This document shows positions 24,847 to 41,976 of a stretch of DNA of 64,000 nt, in pieces. Under the pieces are notes generated by a model. The model did no database searches, was not told the origin of the DNA, and saw nothing but the letters and a program-made list of their open reading frames with translations. Position 1 is the stretch's first letter. Each line of letters starts with the position of its first letter. The translations under genes were made by a program, and so were the position numbers. The stretch covers positions 2,533,803 through 2,597,802 of the forward strand of contig NC_087380.1 of assembly GCF_963675165.1 (NCBI RefSeq), read 5' to 3'. This DNA is from Halichondria panicea (lineage: Eukaryota > Porifera > Demospongiae > Suberitida > Halichondriidae).

Positions 24847-27800
24847 ATGCAAACTATGAGTGCTCGACTTCTCCAACTAGTATGCTTGCTGTTAGGTGAG
24901 TTTAATTAGCTGGCTAGTAAACTAATGGCTGAACTCAGAGAGAGTTAGATCTAGTCAATTAAAGTATAGTCTAAGTGAGGAGATTTGTGCAGCATTAATA
25001 ATTGACTTCTTTTACAGTGCTAACTCTCCAGCTGGCTGCTGGTCAAGTGGACCCTAACCAGTGCAGTGCTAATCAGCTTGGAACTGACAGGAATCCTACT
25101 GGTAGTAGTTCAAATATTGTTCGAGAGGAGTTCCTCTACTTGAACACAAGAGATCCATCAGACTGCTGGGGTACCATCACACAAATTAACTTCTGCTACT
25201 ACGAGCCTGCTATATCTCTACGTTCAAGCAATTCGATCTACAAAATAAATTTTGGTGTGTACAGACGAAGTTCGGAATCGGATGGTACTATTGTTTACAA
25301 CCTCGTCTCAGATGTTTTCACTGTTGAGAGGACCCAGTCGCAAATAGACAATGAATTAGACTATGATGATGGTGAATATGACAACAGTGATATATGTAAG
25401 AACTTTGATCTTGATCAGCCATTCACTGTGAACCCTGGAGATATTCTGGGTGCTTGTGTGTATGATCCCCCATCGGGCAATCAACATCAACTAGATATGG
25501 TTCGTTCAACTACTAGAAATGGATATAATTTACTAAGAGCTGGAACAACAGGGTGCACAAGTACTAGCCTTCCTCAAACTGTGTCAGCACTTACTGAGAT
25601 CGATGAACTAGCTCTTCACTTGTATGCAGACATCGGTAAGCCATTATTTTGCATGTTCTTATGTATGAAATGCTCCTTATTGTAGAGCCGTTACCTCCTA
25701 CTGAAGCTCCTACAACGGAGGCTCCCACCACCCAAGCTGCAACTACACCAGCTCCTACAACAGAGGTTCCCACCACCCAAGCTGCAACTACACCAGCTGC
25801 TACAACTGAGGCTCCCACCACCCAAGCTGCAACTACCCCAGCTCCTACAACAGAAGTTCCCACCACTCAAGCTGCAACTACACCAGCTCCTACAACAGAG
25901 GCTCCCACCACCCAAGCTGCAACTACACCAGCTCCTACAACGGAGGCTCCCACCACCCAAGCTGCAACTACACCAGCTCCTACAACGGAGGCTCCCACCA
26001 CCCAAGCTGCAACTACACCAGCTCCCACCACACAAGCTGCAACTACATCAGCTCCTGCAACCGAGGCTCCCACCACCCAAACTACGACTGAAGGTCTTAC
26101 CACAGAAACCTCAACTACACAAGTTACTACCACAGAGGGTTTCACTATCATACCCCCTCCAGTAACGCAAATCCCAATGACAGATGCACCCACTACCACC
26201 AATCCACAAACAACTGAAGACGCCACAACTTCCAGTGCAGGGGAGATTGACAATGTGGCTCAGGGTGGCAGCAATAACATTGTTACAATCATCGTGCCTG
26301 TTGTAATTGTTCTGCTTTTGGTTGGTGCTGTGTTTGGATTCATGATGTTAATAGTAATGAAGAGATATCGAAAGAAAGGACGTCGGGACTTCAATATTCA
26401 AAGCAGCAGGAACCAGAGAGGAATCGGTAAATTTATATATGACATATAATTATATGATTGAAGTATGCTTTATTTTAGATAATGTGCTCTACTCTAAGCA
26501 TGCAAGATCTGCTGAACAGGACACTGTAGTGTTTAGTCCAATCGCCGATTATGACGAGGTTAAGCAGCGCAGTGATTTTCATACTGACGAGGTTAAGCAG
26601 TGCAGTGATCTTCATACTGATGAAGATTATGACTTTATCGATGAAGACAAATACGAATACCCAGAAACAGATATTGAACTAGACTATGGAAATGTCTATG
26701 CAGAAGTCGGCCCATACAATGAGGTAAAATTTAATTCCATATTCATTTGTTGACAACTCATAAATTAATTAATATTGGTCATATGCATTACCATAAAAGT
26801 AGGTGGTTAACTATAAATACTGATAAAAACAAAATATGGTCTAGTCACATGCATAACAACAGTCACATGCTTGCAAATGAATCATTGCACAATAATATTA
26901 TGCCTTCCCACAGGACACATCAGGAAATTATGATTCACCTATCGATGCCCAAGGTGGCGTCAGATTTAGTGAGCTCTTGGAAAAGGTAGTTCACTTATCT
27001 GAGCCATCAGAATAGATTGCATGTTCTCCTCTTATAAATCGATTATTTAAATGTTACACTTTACAGAACAAAGAGGCAGATCTTTATGATCACATCAGTC
27101 CCTACCAAGTCCCCGCTACAAAAGAGAGACAACTTTACGGTCAACTCAAGTCGTGGGGAACAAGAAGCATACCTCTGCATGAAATACAGTGAGTAGATAG
27201 TGTATAGCTATCCATGGTTAGCTAAGTTTATACACGTGCACCATGCAGTGTTTCTCGAGATGTTGCTCCGAGTCAGTTCCGCAGCGTAGAGCAGGGGGTG
27301 TGGCGGAAGAATGGAAGAAAACCAGTGAATGTTGAATTAAAATGTCTTGTGGAGACATCGGAGGACGACAGGGTCAAATTTCTCCAAGAAGCCGCCATCA
27401 TGGCTCAGTTCGGACACTCTAATGTCATTCTGCTGCATGGAGTTGTGATTCAAGGAAGCCCTGTACGCCATTAAATTAAAAGCTATATAAACTTCATTCA
27501 TTGATTATTTAGATGATGATTGTTGCTGAAACTGCTACAAAGGGTAACCTCAGAGACTATCTGAACTCCCTCAGGCCAAAGTAAGAAGAATTATTCAATT
27601 TCAAACAATAATGCTTTTCTGCAGGCCTGGTGACCTTGTTTCGAGCAATGTCCCAATGCGTCTGCTTAAGTGTGCTCAACAAGTGGCTCTTGGGATGCAG
27701 TACCTCTCAGCTAAAGGATTTGTGCACAGAGATCTGGCTGCTAGGAATGTGCTAATGACTAGCAATAACATCTGTAAAGTGAGCGCAACGTTCATAATTA

Positions 27801-28475
27801 TGTGTTAGTGTAGACCTTATGGTGTCGGATATACTACACAGATCGCAGAGTTTGGCATGTCCCGAAACCTTGCCGATGAAAGCTACTATGTGTCGCAAGG
27901 GGGCAGGATCCCCGTTAAGTGGACAGCTCCTGAGACCATTCACTACAAGAAGTACTCGACTGCCAGTGATGTGTGGGCCTACGGGTGTCTGCTCTATGAG
28001 ATATGGAGTTTGGGACGCAAGCCTTTTGAGGGAATACAGAATATTGATGTAAGACTGACATTATATGACAGCAATCAATCTTTCATCCCAAATTCAGGTA
28101 ATCCAACTTGTTGACTCTGGCAAACGATTGCCTCCACCGCCTGGCTGTCCAAGGTTGATCTATGAGCTTATGACCATTTGCTGGTGAGTTGCGGTTACAG
28201 CATGCTTAGAAACTACTTCTATCACTTGTTTCACTAGGCACCCCCAAACAATGGTGCGTCCTGGTTTCCGTGACATTGTGCTGACGCTAGTTGGCAGCGA
28301 GGAGATGGTCTTGAACATTCCCGAGGAGGACTCCTCCACTAAACGACTGGCTGGAGTATTGGGAGCTCCACTGGAGGCCGGAGAGAACATGTACTCTCAG
28401 CTGCAGAACAGATACATTGATTATCTCCACAAAGCTGGAATGGAGACTGATACCGACTACTTCGATGTTCTTTAA
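24847..28475 (+). CDS. receptor member V: six-Cys receptor with probable pseudokinase
   Basis: Exons: 24847..24895, 25018..25635, 25686..26426, 26479..26723, 26914..26985, 27067..27188, 27249..27462, 27513..27580, 27625..27778, 27842..28048, 28098..28183, 28238..28475; 2814 nt, 937 residues, fully open. Order: signal peptide; ectodomain with six Cys (PGDILGAC); mucin-like Thr/Pro stalk made of 45-bp repeats; TM with [10 protein letters not shown] stop-transfer; acidic tail with YAEV; twin-tyrosine exon (DLYDHI and QLYGQL); kinase domain. The Gly-rich loop reads APSQFRSV rather than GSGQFGSV, and DFG reads EFG ([10 protein letters not shown]). The Lys (VELKCL), HRDLAARN, tandem Tyr (ESYYVS) and APE are kept. 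Weak or absent catalysis is inferred. An alternative ATG three codons inside the first exon is equally possible. Confidence 0.88.
25695..26075 (+). repeat. in-frame 45-bp tandem repeat encoding a mucin-like stalk
   Basis: About seven units of a 15-residue repeat (consensus [15 protein letters not shown]), followed by degenerate units, inside the stalk exon of member V. It is rich in Thr, Pro and Ala, as in O-glycosylated spacers. Unit sequences are nearly identical, which suggests recent expansion or homogenisation. Confidence 0.85.
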
Positions 28476-28692
28476 ATGCGTACAAATTATGTTATCTGTG
28501 CATAGTTATACTGTTGACAATAAATAATTGAATACTGTGCATTTTGTTTACTATCTGTTTTGTGCACAACTTCCTACTTTTATAATATTCATTGATGGGA
28601 AAGGGATGATAAACCAGCCCCACCCCCATGAGCTGGTGTGCTTTATAGTGCTTTAGACATGAGTTTGCTATTGCTAGACTCCTGCTAGTACA

Positions 28693-32408
<3,716 letters not shown>

Positions 32409-32665
32409 ATTTAATATTTAATGCACACATTGTTTGTTTGATTAATAATTTCACCTATACTTTCATCTCAAGCTCTGTTAATTAAGAGATCATTATCCTA
32501 GGTATTCATAGAAGCCGTTGATCATGCACTCACGAGCCCCTCCCCCACTTTTGCAGAATCAGCAAACTGGAAGTTAGATCTTGTAACCTTTGTACTAGAT
32601 CTAGTAAACAAGGTCACTATAATAGCTGGCTAGGAGCACGGCGTTGTCAACACAATAGAGCTGGG

Positions 32666-35600
32666 ATGACTGGAGCAGCTAGATATATCTGGCTTCTGTT
32701 TTACGGTAATTTAAAACTCTAATCGTTAAAAAGATAATGAAGACATAAAATTAGCTAAATCTAGTCTGCCGATAGATGATCTAGATATCTATATAGCTTT
32801 ATAAACTTGAATGATCTGTTGAATGAACTGTTATATAATTATGAATGAACTGTTCCCTCAGGGCTGCTAGTGAGCATTCATTGTGTCAGTGCCCAGTCTA
32901 CTTGTGGATGGATCGGAACAAATTCTACCACACCTACTACGGCAAGCATCCAGCAGCTGTTTGTGCTTAACATGCTGGAGCCAGCAACCTGCGACGGAAC
33001 CATCTCAAATTATCAATACTGCTACTATCCGCTGATGAATGAAATCAGTTCAAATAAAGAGATTTCTTTATCGTTTGAATTTGCAGTATATCGAAGTATT
33101 AATGATTCCTACAGAAAGATGTCCGACTCTATTTTTGTCGCACAGACTGAGGTGACTGTGAAACAAATTTGTGTGACAGGATATTTCTCAGATCCAATTT
33201 CTGTTGATAAAGGTGACGTACTTGGAGCTTGTGTCAATATTAGCGCTGACAATGCTAGTACGCAAGTTAGTCCGATTGGAAACAATTCAAATTCCAATAT
33301 GTATTTGTTGACAGCTGGCATCGACCTCTGTAGTGGTTCCATTCCACCCTCAATTCCAAGACAAAGTCTCACGGAGACAAGAGGATTAGTTTTACATCTC
33401 TCGGCTACCGTATTATCGAGAACTAACTCAGGATTGATAGCCGAAGAAATTGTTGCAATTGTCGTTCCTCTAGCAGCTATAGCAATTATTGCTGTCGTAA
33501 TTATTGTGATTTACTGGAGTTGCAAACGGAGACATAGCATCAGTCCATTTGCTTCAACTGAACCACTTCTTCCTCAAAACCCTGGATATGGTGAGTATGT
33601 AATTAGTTATGTCTACATTCTCGTCGTATTGATTGCTTCAGCTTTCTGAATATTCACTTGCTTCATATACTTTTTCTAGATAATGCTATGTACTATGATG
33701 TCAGCATTATGCGCGGTGGGCACCAGTACAAATCAAGAGCGGACTCTGGCACCTACGAAGCAGTGGATTCACCTGAGTCAAGCACACAGTTTCACACTCC
33801 CATCCTTTCTGACAACTCCGCTCCTGACGACACAAGAATAGACTCGGGAAGTTATGCCGTGGTCAGACACACCTCGGTTCATAACCGAGCAGCGTTGGTT
33901 AGCCCGAGGGAGAACAGGGAAGATATGGAGGCTTCTCAAAGACATGTGTACGAGTTAGAAATCAGTAGCAGAACGCGAGGTTGCTCTTTCGAGTGCTCCT
34001 ATGAGGATGTCAATCACTACGAACCTATGGTGAGATATACTCAACCACACACCCACATACCTATATATACATTGAGCTGGTGTTTGGCTGACTAAGAATA
34101 CTTCTATGCTGTTTTTAACACGCCACCTGTTTCGTCACAATATGCTAGTACCCTGGGATGGAGTATCTTGATCCTCTTCAGGCCACTGAGAAGCCTGTAA
34201 CTATCACACAGTTGTTGGAAATGGTGAGTGTAAACTGGGTCATTGCCCTTATACGTGGGTTTGGGTGTTTAATTTGCTACAACTTCCTCTAAAATAATTG
34301 TAACGGCTGTTAGAATATACTACATGCACTAGACTAGGTCCAATAAAATGCATGGAATTTCCTGTTTCAACACTTATTTGTGGAGTTGTATACACATAAC
34401 CTATATAGTATGTGTTTATATCTGTATTTCCTCTCAGAACAAGGAAGAGGACATATACAGTGAAGTGCGTCCATTCCAGCGGCCTGCCTCAATAGAGGTG
34501 GATCTGATGGGTCAGCTAAAATCGTGGGACATACGAACTCTGGCGAGAGACACAATTGAGTAAGTTCAAAACCTGTTGATATAATCTATAGAAGTTGTAA
34601 AGCAGTGCTTTCTTATCAAACTAACTCTGTATTTCCAATCATTTATCCTTACAGCGTACAGCTGGATATTGGAACGGGGCAGTTTGGTACCGTAAAAGAG
34701 GGAGTGTGGCAGGAGGAGGATGGCAGGTCCACTAAAGTTGCACTCAAGAGCCTCAAACACGATTGTGCTCCAGATGACAAGCTCAAGTTCCTACAAGAAG
34801 CCGCCATCATGGCTCAGTTCAGACACCCTAACATCATCATGGTCTTTGGGGTTGTGGTGGAAAGCCAACCGGTGAGTGACTTATAATTACAGAGTTTTGC
34901 AGAATCCTTGCACCAGGGCTAGGGATGCGGCGATTATGCGAGCATAATTTTGAGAATAATGGGTAGCTTGGAGCATTAGGAATTATGCGGGAATAAACGG
35001 TAGAGTGGGTGGGAATAATTATGCCACGTGGCTAGCATTCTAAATAAAGCACAATTACCATTGTTATTGTACTCTACATGTAGCTCTGATCTGATCTCTG
35101 GGCTAGAGACTGCAGCTAGCTAGCTAGCTAGCCTTACCGGTAAAGACAGACCATAGACAGTATAGTAGACTACTAGTACTTTATATGGAATCTGAAGAAA
35201 ATCAAGAGATTAGATTACTGAACCTACTGAAGCCAATTCCAGTTCCAACAAGTAGAGACATATCGATGTTGGATCAACTCAAGGCACTTCGTTTGGTGAT
35301 CAGCAAGACAATACTCTTCAGGACTATGTACATTATTATATCATTATGTAGAGACTTCCTTGTGTTGCAATTTATCAAAAGATGATTTTTATTGTGATTT
35401 TAATAAAGAATAATGATTTTTTTTGAGAATAATGGGCTAAATCACTGAGAATAATAGGCTATAGCTTGGGAATTGGAGAATAGAATAATGGGTAAAATTT
35501 GGAGCATAATAGCCTCAAGCCTAACCAGGGCTAAACAGACACAGCAATGACTTCCATATATGGAAGTCAACTGCTGACTTATAATATTGTGTACATGTAT

Positions 35601-37672
35601 GCAGGGTGTCATACAGGGGACTCTAGGGATATGATTATCCGAGTCCCCTCTGGCTCCAATTCCCCAGGCATTCAGGTACCTCAGTTGTTATGACTGAGTG
35701 CTGAGTGTCCATAGCTGTTGACTTTTTTTAATTATTCAAAGTCCCCTCTATAATTTAAAATCCTGTATGACAACCTGGTATGTGTATAATTATTTGAATA
35801 GCTTGAATTGAAAGATGTCCTGTGATCCTAAGAGAGCATCAGCTTATAAGGTGGCGGATGGTGCACCAGGTAGAAATGTCGTGAAGTTGGTGTGCTTCAG
35901 CTGTGTGCAGAACTGTTGCTCTTTTCAATGATATCAGAACAGTTGATAAACAAAAACACCAGCTGTATTGACTGATATTGATAAGCTTATCATATTAAAA
36001 CAATTTCAGAGAGGCCAGATATTATTTACTTGCGAGAGGTTCTTTCTAATGAGACTGGTACACATGTTGATGCAGATTTTCAATTGCATTTACTCACTGG
36101 CCTCGTATTAACAGCTTCTTAGACAGCTTGCCCCTAAGGTCTTATACTGTAACAAAATCTCCTCAGGCAATTTTTCTGTCAGTTCCCGTCTTGTCAGCAA
36201 AAATCAGCATTTTAGGATGACCATCGAAAATCTGCAAGTCTTAATTGAAGGTCACTTCTTTGCTTTGCAAACAAGAACCATCTCTTTTGTCTGGTTATAT
36301 TTGAAGAATGCAAAAACCTCCAACATAAACTGATAATAATAAGCTTATCAATATATCAGTCAATACAGCTTGTGAATAAGCTGATGCTCTCTTAGACTCA
36401 CAGAACATCTTTCAATTCAATATACATACCTGTATAATTATGTACACTATAGTAAAGCAGTTAATTTCCATATATGGAAGTCATTGCTGTGTGTTTAGCC
36501 TTGTTGCAAGGCTCTGAAAAACCCTGCACAAATTGCAAATTACAAATTACAAATTGTATACTAAAAACAAACAACTTGTTAATTGGTTTTTCAGATGATG
36601 ATTGTAGTTGAACTTGCTACTAAAGGAGACCTCAGAAACCATCTCATCTCCATAAGACCAGAGTAAGCTGTAATGTGTATTACAGAATTCAGAATGGGTA
36701 ATGGTATTGTAAGAGTGTATTGCTTTCTATACTTTTGTGGAGTTAGATGCAACATTTTTTTAAGTGTAATTTTGTTTTCAGTTTTAGACAATCGTATAAT
36801 TTATGCAGTCCTAATGAGAAGCCTCCCGAAGGATTGAGCAAAACATTCTTAGAGTTCTCTCAACAAGTGGCTCTTGGGATGCAGTACCTCTCAGCTAAAG
36901 GATTTGTGCACAGAGACCTGGCTGCTAGGAACATACTTCTGTCCAAAAAGAATGTTTGCAAAGTATGAAAATCATTCATTTTCTGATATAATTATTATAC
37001 TTTTGTTTCAAACACCAGGTTGCTGATTTCGGTATGTCTCGCGATCTTGCTGACGAGAGCTACTATGTATCACACGGTGGTGTAATCCCCGTCAAGTGGA
37101 CAGCCCCTGAGGCCATTCACTACAAGAAGTACTCGACTGCCAGTGATGTGTGGGCCTACGGGTGTCTGCTCTATGAGATATGGAGTCTGGGACACAAGCC
37201 GTTTGAATCGCTAACAAACATCCAGGTACGTTTCAATAAGCAGTGTGTAATCTATTTGTACTTTACGACTGATAATCATTTCTTATATATAGAGTCTAGT
37301 GAGCCTTTTAACTCAGTATAACATACTTTTTTCTATTTAGGCTTTAAGAGTACTGGAAGTTGGTACAAGACTCTCTCCACCTCCTGGCTGTCCAAAGATG
37401 ATTTACGAGCTCATGACCCTCAGCTGGTATATACAATTATAAGCTTAGCTTCATTTCAATTGCATATTTCTACGCACAGGCATTCTGAGAGTTCCCAACG
37501 TCCTGGTTTTCGTGACATCGTGTTGATGCTGATTGGCAGTGAGAAGATGGTCCTGAACATTCCCGAGGAGGACTCCTCCACTAACCCACTGGCTGGAGTA
37601 TTGGGAGCTCCACTGGAGGCCGGGGAGAACATGTACTCTCAGCTGCAGAACAGATACAGTAGAAGTGTATAG
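32666..37672 (+). CDS. receptor member VII: six-Cys receptor tyrosine kinase without stalk exon
   Basis: Exons: 32666..32705, 32862..33590, 33680..34029, 34149..34223, 34438..34559, 34655..34871, 36595..36662, 36782..36962, 37019..37225, 37341..37426, 37480..37672; 2268 nt, 755 residues, open. Ectodomain and TM are in one exon with no Ser/Thr stalk between them. The ectodomain has six Cys and DKGDVLGAC. The cytoplasmic exon has YEAV and YAVV. The twin-Tyr exon keeps the first Tyr (DIYSEV) but the second is Met (DLMGQL). The kinase has [40 protein letters not shown] and TAPEA. The tail is shortened after ENMYSQLQ and ends RYSRSV. The 1.7-kb intron between 34871 and 36595 holds two inserted elements. 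Confidence 0.9.
34912..35533. mobile_element. insertion in intron of member VII, AAT-rich ends
   Basis: Both boundaries carry CCAGGGCTA, a possible 9-bp target duplication. Both ends contain GAATAATGGGTA-type sequence; inside lies GAGCATAAT-type sequence and a 66-codon ORF (35185-35385) that I do not recognise. Class unknown. Confidence 0.45.
35529..36503. mobile_element. 0.97-kb foldback element in intron of member VII
   Basis: Outer arms ACAGCAATGACTTCCATATA and its complement near 36490; inner arms TTGAATTGAAAGATGT (35806) against ACATCTTTCAATTCAA (36420), and CAGCTGTATTGACTGATATT (35960) against its near complement near 36370. The arms are long and interrupted. I found no transposase. 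Confidence 0.6.
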
Positions 37673-38000
37673 AACTAGAATATGTTTTCAGTTATGTTCA
37701 GAAAATACATAATAAGTTGCCTGTAGACTTATAGCTCAGACCACCTCTCCTCCCTTTTTATTGTGTGGCAGGAACTGCATGCTGAGAGATTATAGATTCC
37801 ACAATAAACATTTATCACCATGGAGATGTAGAGCAACACAAGAGAGGAGTAAACCAGGTCTTGCTCAGATCTCAATTCTAGTTGTAAGTGAGTTCACCTT
37901 GGTTGTAGATTATAGATTTGTTGCTGAAAAAAATGTAATGGTCTTAAAAACATGGCCTGAGGACAAATGAATCTCATCTGGGGACTAAACATATTATTTG
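37673..38000. other. intergenic after member VII
   Basis: Between the stop of member VII and a receptor-tail relic. Short ORFs only; no conserved motif recognised. Confidence 0.45.
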
Positions 38001-38004
38001 TATG

Positions 38005-38479
38005 CACAGACAGTAAAGAAGCCCTCACTATCTATCACTCTGAAGTCCAACAAGGCTTACGGTGTTCACAGTGAGACTCGAGACACTTACAGACTGCTGT
38101 ACGATAATGTTTTTGATGAATCAAACACATAATTATATGAAGCTGTATACAGAGGAACCTTTTTATGAAAGTGTTCTAGAATCAGGGGAAGGTACGGATG
38201 TGATGGGATGAACCATTATATGAATACTTGTCAGTTCACTATCAAATGCCTGACTATAATAATAGCAATTGCTTCATGGCATGCGTTTTTATTGCGTTTT
38301 TATTACAGGACAAATATCAACAACACCCGCTCAAAACTTCATCTTCATGCATTGATTTACCCCGATATGAGACTTCGAGGAAGTACCAGGAACCTACACA
38401 CTACAATGATGCGCGTCTGAAAGCAAGTGAAAATGAAATTGAAATGGACAGCAATGAGGAGGCATATATGGCAATCTGA
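38005..38479 (+). pseudogene. relic of cytoplasmic tail exons of a kinase-less receptor
   Basis: 38005-38132 encodes KSNKAYGVHSETRDTYR then LLYDNVFDESNT and a stop; it parallels the fourth exon of member VIII. After an acceptor near 38308, a second piece (ending KYQEPTHYND, SNEEAYMAI and TGA at 38479) parallels its last exon. No ectodomain precedes it. It is probably the 3' remnant of a lost copy. Confidence 0.65.
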
Positions 38480-38761
38480 TGTGAGAGATAGACAAACTGA
38501 GGAACTGGACTATGGTTATTCTGTATATACTGAATCACTGTTGTGTATGCCTCGTTATTGAGTGCTTGCATGCATACGTTAGAATGTGCTTGCCAAGTAG
38601 ACATGCATACCCTATAGCTAACTTCTGCAAACAAATTAAGCTGACTGCATCATGCCATGATACAAGTATACTGTAGCAAGATATGAGATGCAGCACAGTT
38701 TCATGTGTTGCCATAATATTGATGAGCATGCAGACATTGCTTGATTTAGTCTATTAATTTT

Positions 38762-39215
38762 CTATGCAGTGTTGGTGTTCCAGTTGTGGGCTGATGAACG
38801 AAACCAGTTCAAATCACAAGATTTCTCGATCTGCATTGTATTGAAGTATTAATAATTAGCAAGGTATCCGACTCTGTTTCTGTCAGACAGACTGAAATTA
38901 TACTGCTCAGGCCCAATTTCTGTTGATAAAGGCGACGTATTCTTGGAGCTTGTGTGACTGTCGATACTATAGTGATGCTACACAGGTTAATCTGGCTGGA
39001 CAATATGTTTGTAGCACTGCAGCAACAGCAACTATCTTAAACGATAATTTATGCCACGAACAAACTCTCCTCTCCCACAGCCAGTATACTGCATGGAAAT
39101 GTTTCGATCACCACAACGTCATCTTTTATAGTGCCTCTTTTGCTCCAGCCAACAACACCGGGGTAATCGTTGTGGCAATGGTGATTTTTTGGGTAGTCAT
39201 TTTGTACTGGTGAAG
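38762..39215 (+). pseudogene. decayed ectodomain and TM relic, related to member VII
   Basis: Matches member VII at nucleotide level: CTGATGAACGAAACCAGTTC, AGGTATCCGACTCTGTTTCT, CCAATTTCTGTTGATAAAGG, TGGAGCTTGTGTGACTG. Frameshifts and deletions are throughout. A hydrophobic stretch (VIVVAMVIFWVVILYW) near 39160-39215 may be the remnant TM segment. Confidence 0.65.
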
Positions 39216-40151
39216 AGAGGAAGATTTCGGAAGGAGGTAGCAGAGGGAAATGTTGGTATAGGAATACTAACACTGGAATCAACAGTATATACTAGTGGTA
39301 TGCGTTTTTTTTTTAATGCATACTACACACACACTCAGTATAGGGTAGGTTAGTTCAATGTACAGTGCAATAATTATGCTAGTTAGTTCAATGTTAAAGG
39401 ATCAGTGGCCTGTTATCAGTGACTCACTGATCACTAAATCGATTGGGAGGGAAGTTGCTTTTGAGGCCTTGCCTGCAGTTGAACGAGCTCCTCTGATGGC
39501 TTGGATTGAAGATCTTAGGAGTGAGAACGAGAGGCAGTATCTCAGCCAATTCATTGTGGAGGTATAGGGTTGGGTTGGGTATGAGTAAGGTGTTTGTTTT
39601 GTTTTCCCACTGCAAGAAGTATGTGGATAGTCATACTCATAGATCTACTGATAAATCCGACTAGAAAAACATTTGCAATGTGAAAAATTGCTAGGATTGG
39701 CCAGGGGAACCACAAAAAAGCGTGGAAACAAGAAATCAGACGAGATACAAAGAGAGAAAAGGCTAAATAAACTATCTGTATAGCCAGTTCCTTGATGTGG
39801 CCTTTCCCTGCAGAGATAGAACAGTTTGAACATGAGTAAAAAATAATTGAAATATTGCTAAACAAGGGCAAACCCACTGCCAATCCTATGTAAAACCTAC
39901 TGATCACAGTAATGAGGCATATGGCACATCTGAGTGATAGGCAAACAGAGGAAACTCTTGACTAGATTTTTGCTACTGGACTGAATCACAGTTTGCCTTA
40001 TACGATATTTGAGTAACTGGTCATTGTCACCTCTCTGCATGACAGGAAACCATCCAAGATTATATTGCATTCCATAGGCAGAGGCAAGTTTTCCATGTAG
40101 ATATCCACTTCTATTATAGAGTCTACAAGAAATTTAAGCAGATTGGTACAA
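39216..40151. other. intergenic stretch with a small unexplained ORF and a tail-motif relic
   Basis: Contains a 69-codon ORF at 39358-39567 (acidic C-terminal part with WIEDLRSENERQYLSQF) that I do not recognise; it could be a transposon remnant. At about 39905-39940 a short SNEAYGTSE relic of a receptor tail occurs. Otherwise nothing recognised. Confidence 0.4.
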
Positions 40152-41976
40152 ATGAGGTGCAGCACACTTTCTATAATTTCCTGTGCTTGTAAGTGTCTGC
40201 TTTAATATTTATCGCTATAGAATTAGTCTTTGCAATGAGTTAACTAGTTTTTCTATGCAGTGTTGGTGCTCCAGCAGCTGGTGTCTGGACAGCAGTGTGG
40301 TACAGTCGGTCGTGTGGGCAGTACAAGGACTGGTGATAATAGAGCATATAATGAGTTCTACATTGATCGTGGTAATCGTGCTGGATGTGCTGGGATGATC
40401 ACCTCACTCTCTTACTGTTTCCATCGACCACCATCGACTGCTCCAGTTGCTAACGAATACCTGACTACAGTTGCTGTGTACAGACCAGCGAGTACCAATG
40501 CAAATGAGAATATGTTTACTGTTGTTTCTTCACCGATCACAATACAAAAGTCAGCAACAGACCTTGAAGCTGAATTAAACGCTGCTGCTGATACTAACTT
40601 CGCCTGCTCTGCATTTAACCTACCACAACCAGTACCCATGGAAACTGGTGATGTTCTTGGAGCGTGTGTGTTTAACCCTGATGACATTACAACCTACCGT
40701 CTTGATATAGTCAGTAGAGCTGCTTTCAATAATGAAAACCTCGTGAGAACTGATACACAACCTAGTGTCCCTGCTGGCTGCAGTGCCGCCACTACTGTGC
40801 CAGGTTCCTTTGATGGAGGTGCATTTGGTGCAAGACCTATTACTGGAAGATCTCTCCACCTCTGGGCAAACATAGGTAAGTTAGGGTCTTATTATATACA
40901 AAGTGTTGACTGCAAGTAAATGTTATGTTCTACAAAAGAAACTACAACTGAAGCACTCACACCTTTTACAACTACACCTGAACTAACTGAGGACACCACC
41001 ACACTAGAAGACAGCACAACTGACATGACCACAGCAAGTGGTCCACTGATTACTAATGGAGACTCTACTACAGCAGCCACAAACCGAGGGACAACGAGCA
41101 ACCCTGATGCCACCACTGCACAATCCATTGGTGGTGGGGGAGGTGGTTCTAACGTAGCAACCATTGCCATTGCTGTGGTAGTTGCGCTCATTGTTGTGAT
41201 TGCTCTAGTCGCCATACTGTTGGTAATACTTGCGCTGTTAAGGAGACGATCAAAAACATTGGGTAAGTCACTATTTTGCAATATAATGTCTAAAGTGAAA
41301 CTACAACAGTTTGTTTACATTCGTACGTATGCAGCAAAGAGTCTACACTCGACTAGTCTAAAGTCCAACAAGGCTTGTGGTGTTCATGGTGAGACTCAAG
41401 ACACTCCCACAAACTACTATATGATAATGTTATTGATGAATCAAACACAGATAAAGTTAACACAGAGGAGCCTCTTTATGATACCGTCACAGACTCTAGA
41501 GAGGGAAGAGATATAATAGAAGGACACCTGTACATCTCAGGTATAAAATTGACATGTTTAATGTTATACCACATTCAGTTCTACAACCATGCTTATTATT
41601 CTATAGTCGTATATGTGACTGCTTATTATTTTGATGGTGTGTTTTAATTATTGCAGGACAATTAGCAACAACATGTATTCAACAGCCCATTGATTTAAAC
41701 CCCGGTGTGATTTATGAGGAAGTACCAGGACCTACACACCACAATGATGTTTGTCAGCTGATACCTTTGACAAGTAACGAAGCTTACGGTGTACACAAAT
41801 CTAGAACTACTACAGAAACTCCCGGTGAAACATGCTCACAAGACGTTGACCTGAAGTCCAACAACACATATGGAGTGAAAGGGGAGGTGCAAGTTGCTGC
41901 CATTAATGGGAGCACTGATGCAGTGTACTATAGTGTCATTGGTCAGATTCTGGAGAGACAGCAAGTGCATGCATAG
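40152..41976 (+). CDS. receptor member VIII: kinase-less six-Cys receptor, 2-nt frame break in tail
   Basis: Exons: 40152..40188 (too short to appear as an ORF; splices to give signal peptide MRCSTLSIISCALLVLQQLV), 40261..40875 (ectodomain, six Cys, ETGDVLGAC), 40939..41262 (Thr-rich stalk and TM), 41335..41540, 41657..41976. The sum is 1502 nt, two more than a codon multiple. Comparison with the relic at 38005 places a 2-nt insertion near 41406 (ACTCCCACAA against ACTTACAG). Without it the exon would read through LLYDNV, EPLYDTV and HLYIS; with it a stop follows at 41515. The last exon has SNEAYGV and NNTYGV and ends at TAG. There is no kinase before the next relic. Allele, assembly error and pseudogene all remain possible. 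Confidence 0.75.

Noticed and set aside
25591-26253. Minus-strand Val/Ala/Gly- or Cys/Ser-rich ORFs opposite the stalk of member V
   Set aside because: Shadows of the 45-bp coding repeat, which is in frame with signal, TM and kinase exons on the plus strand.
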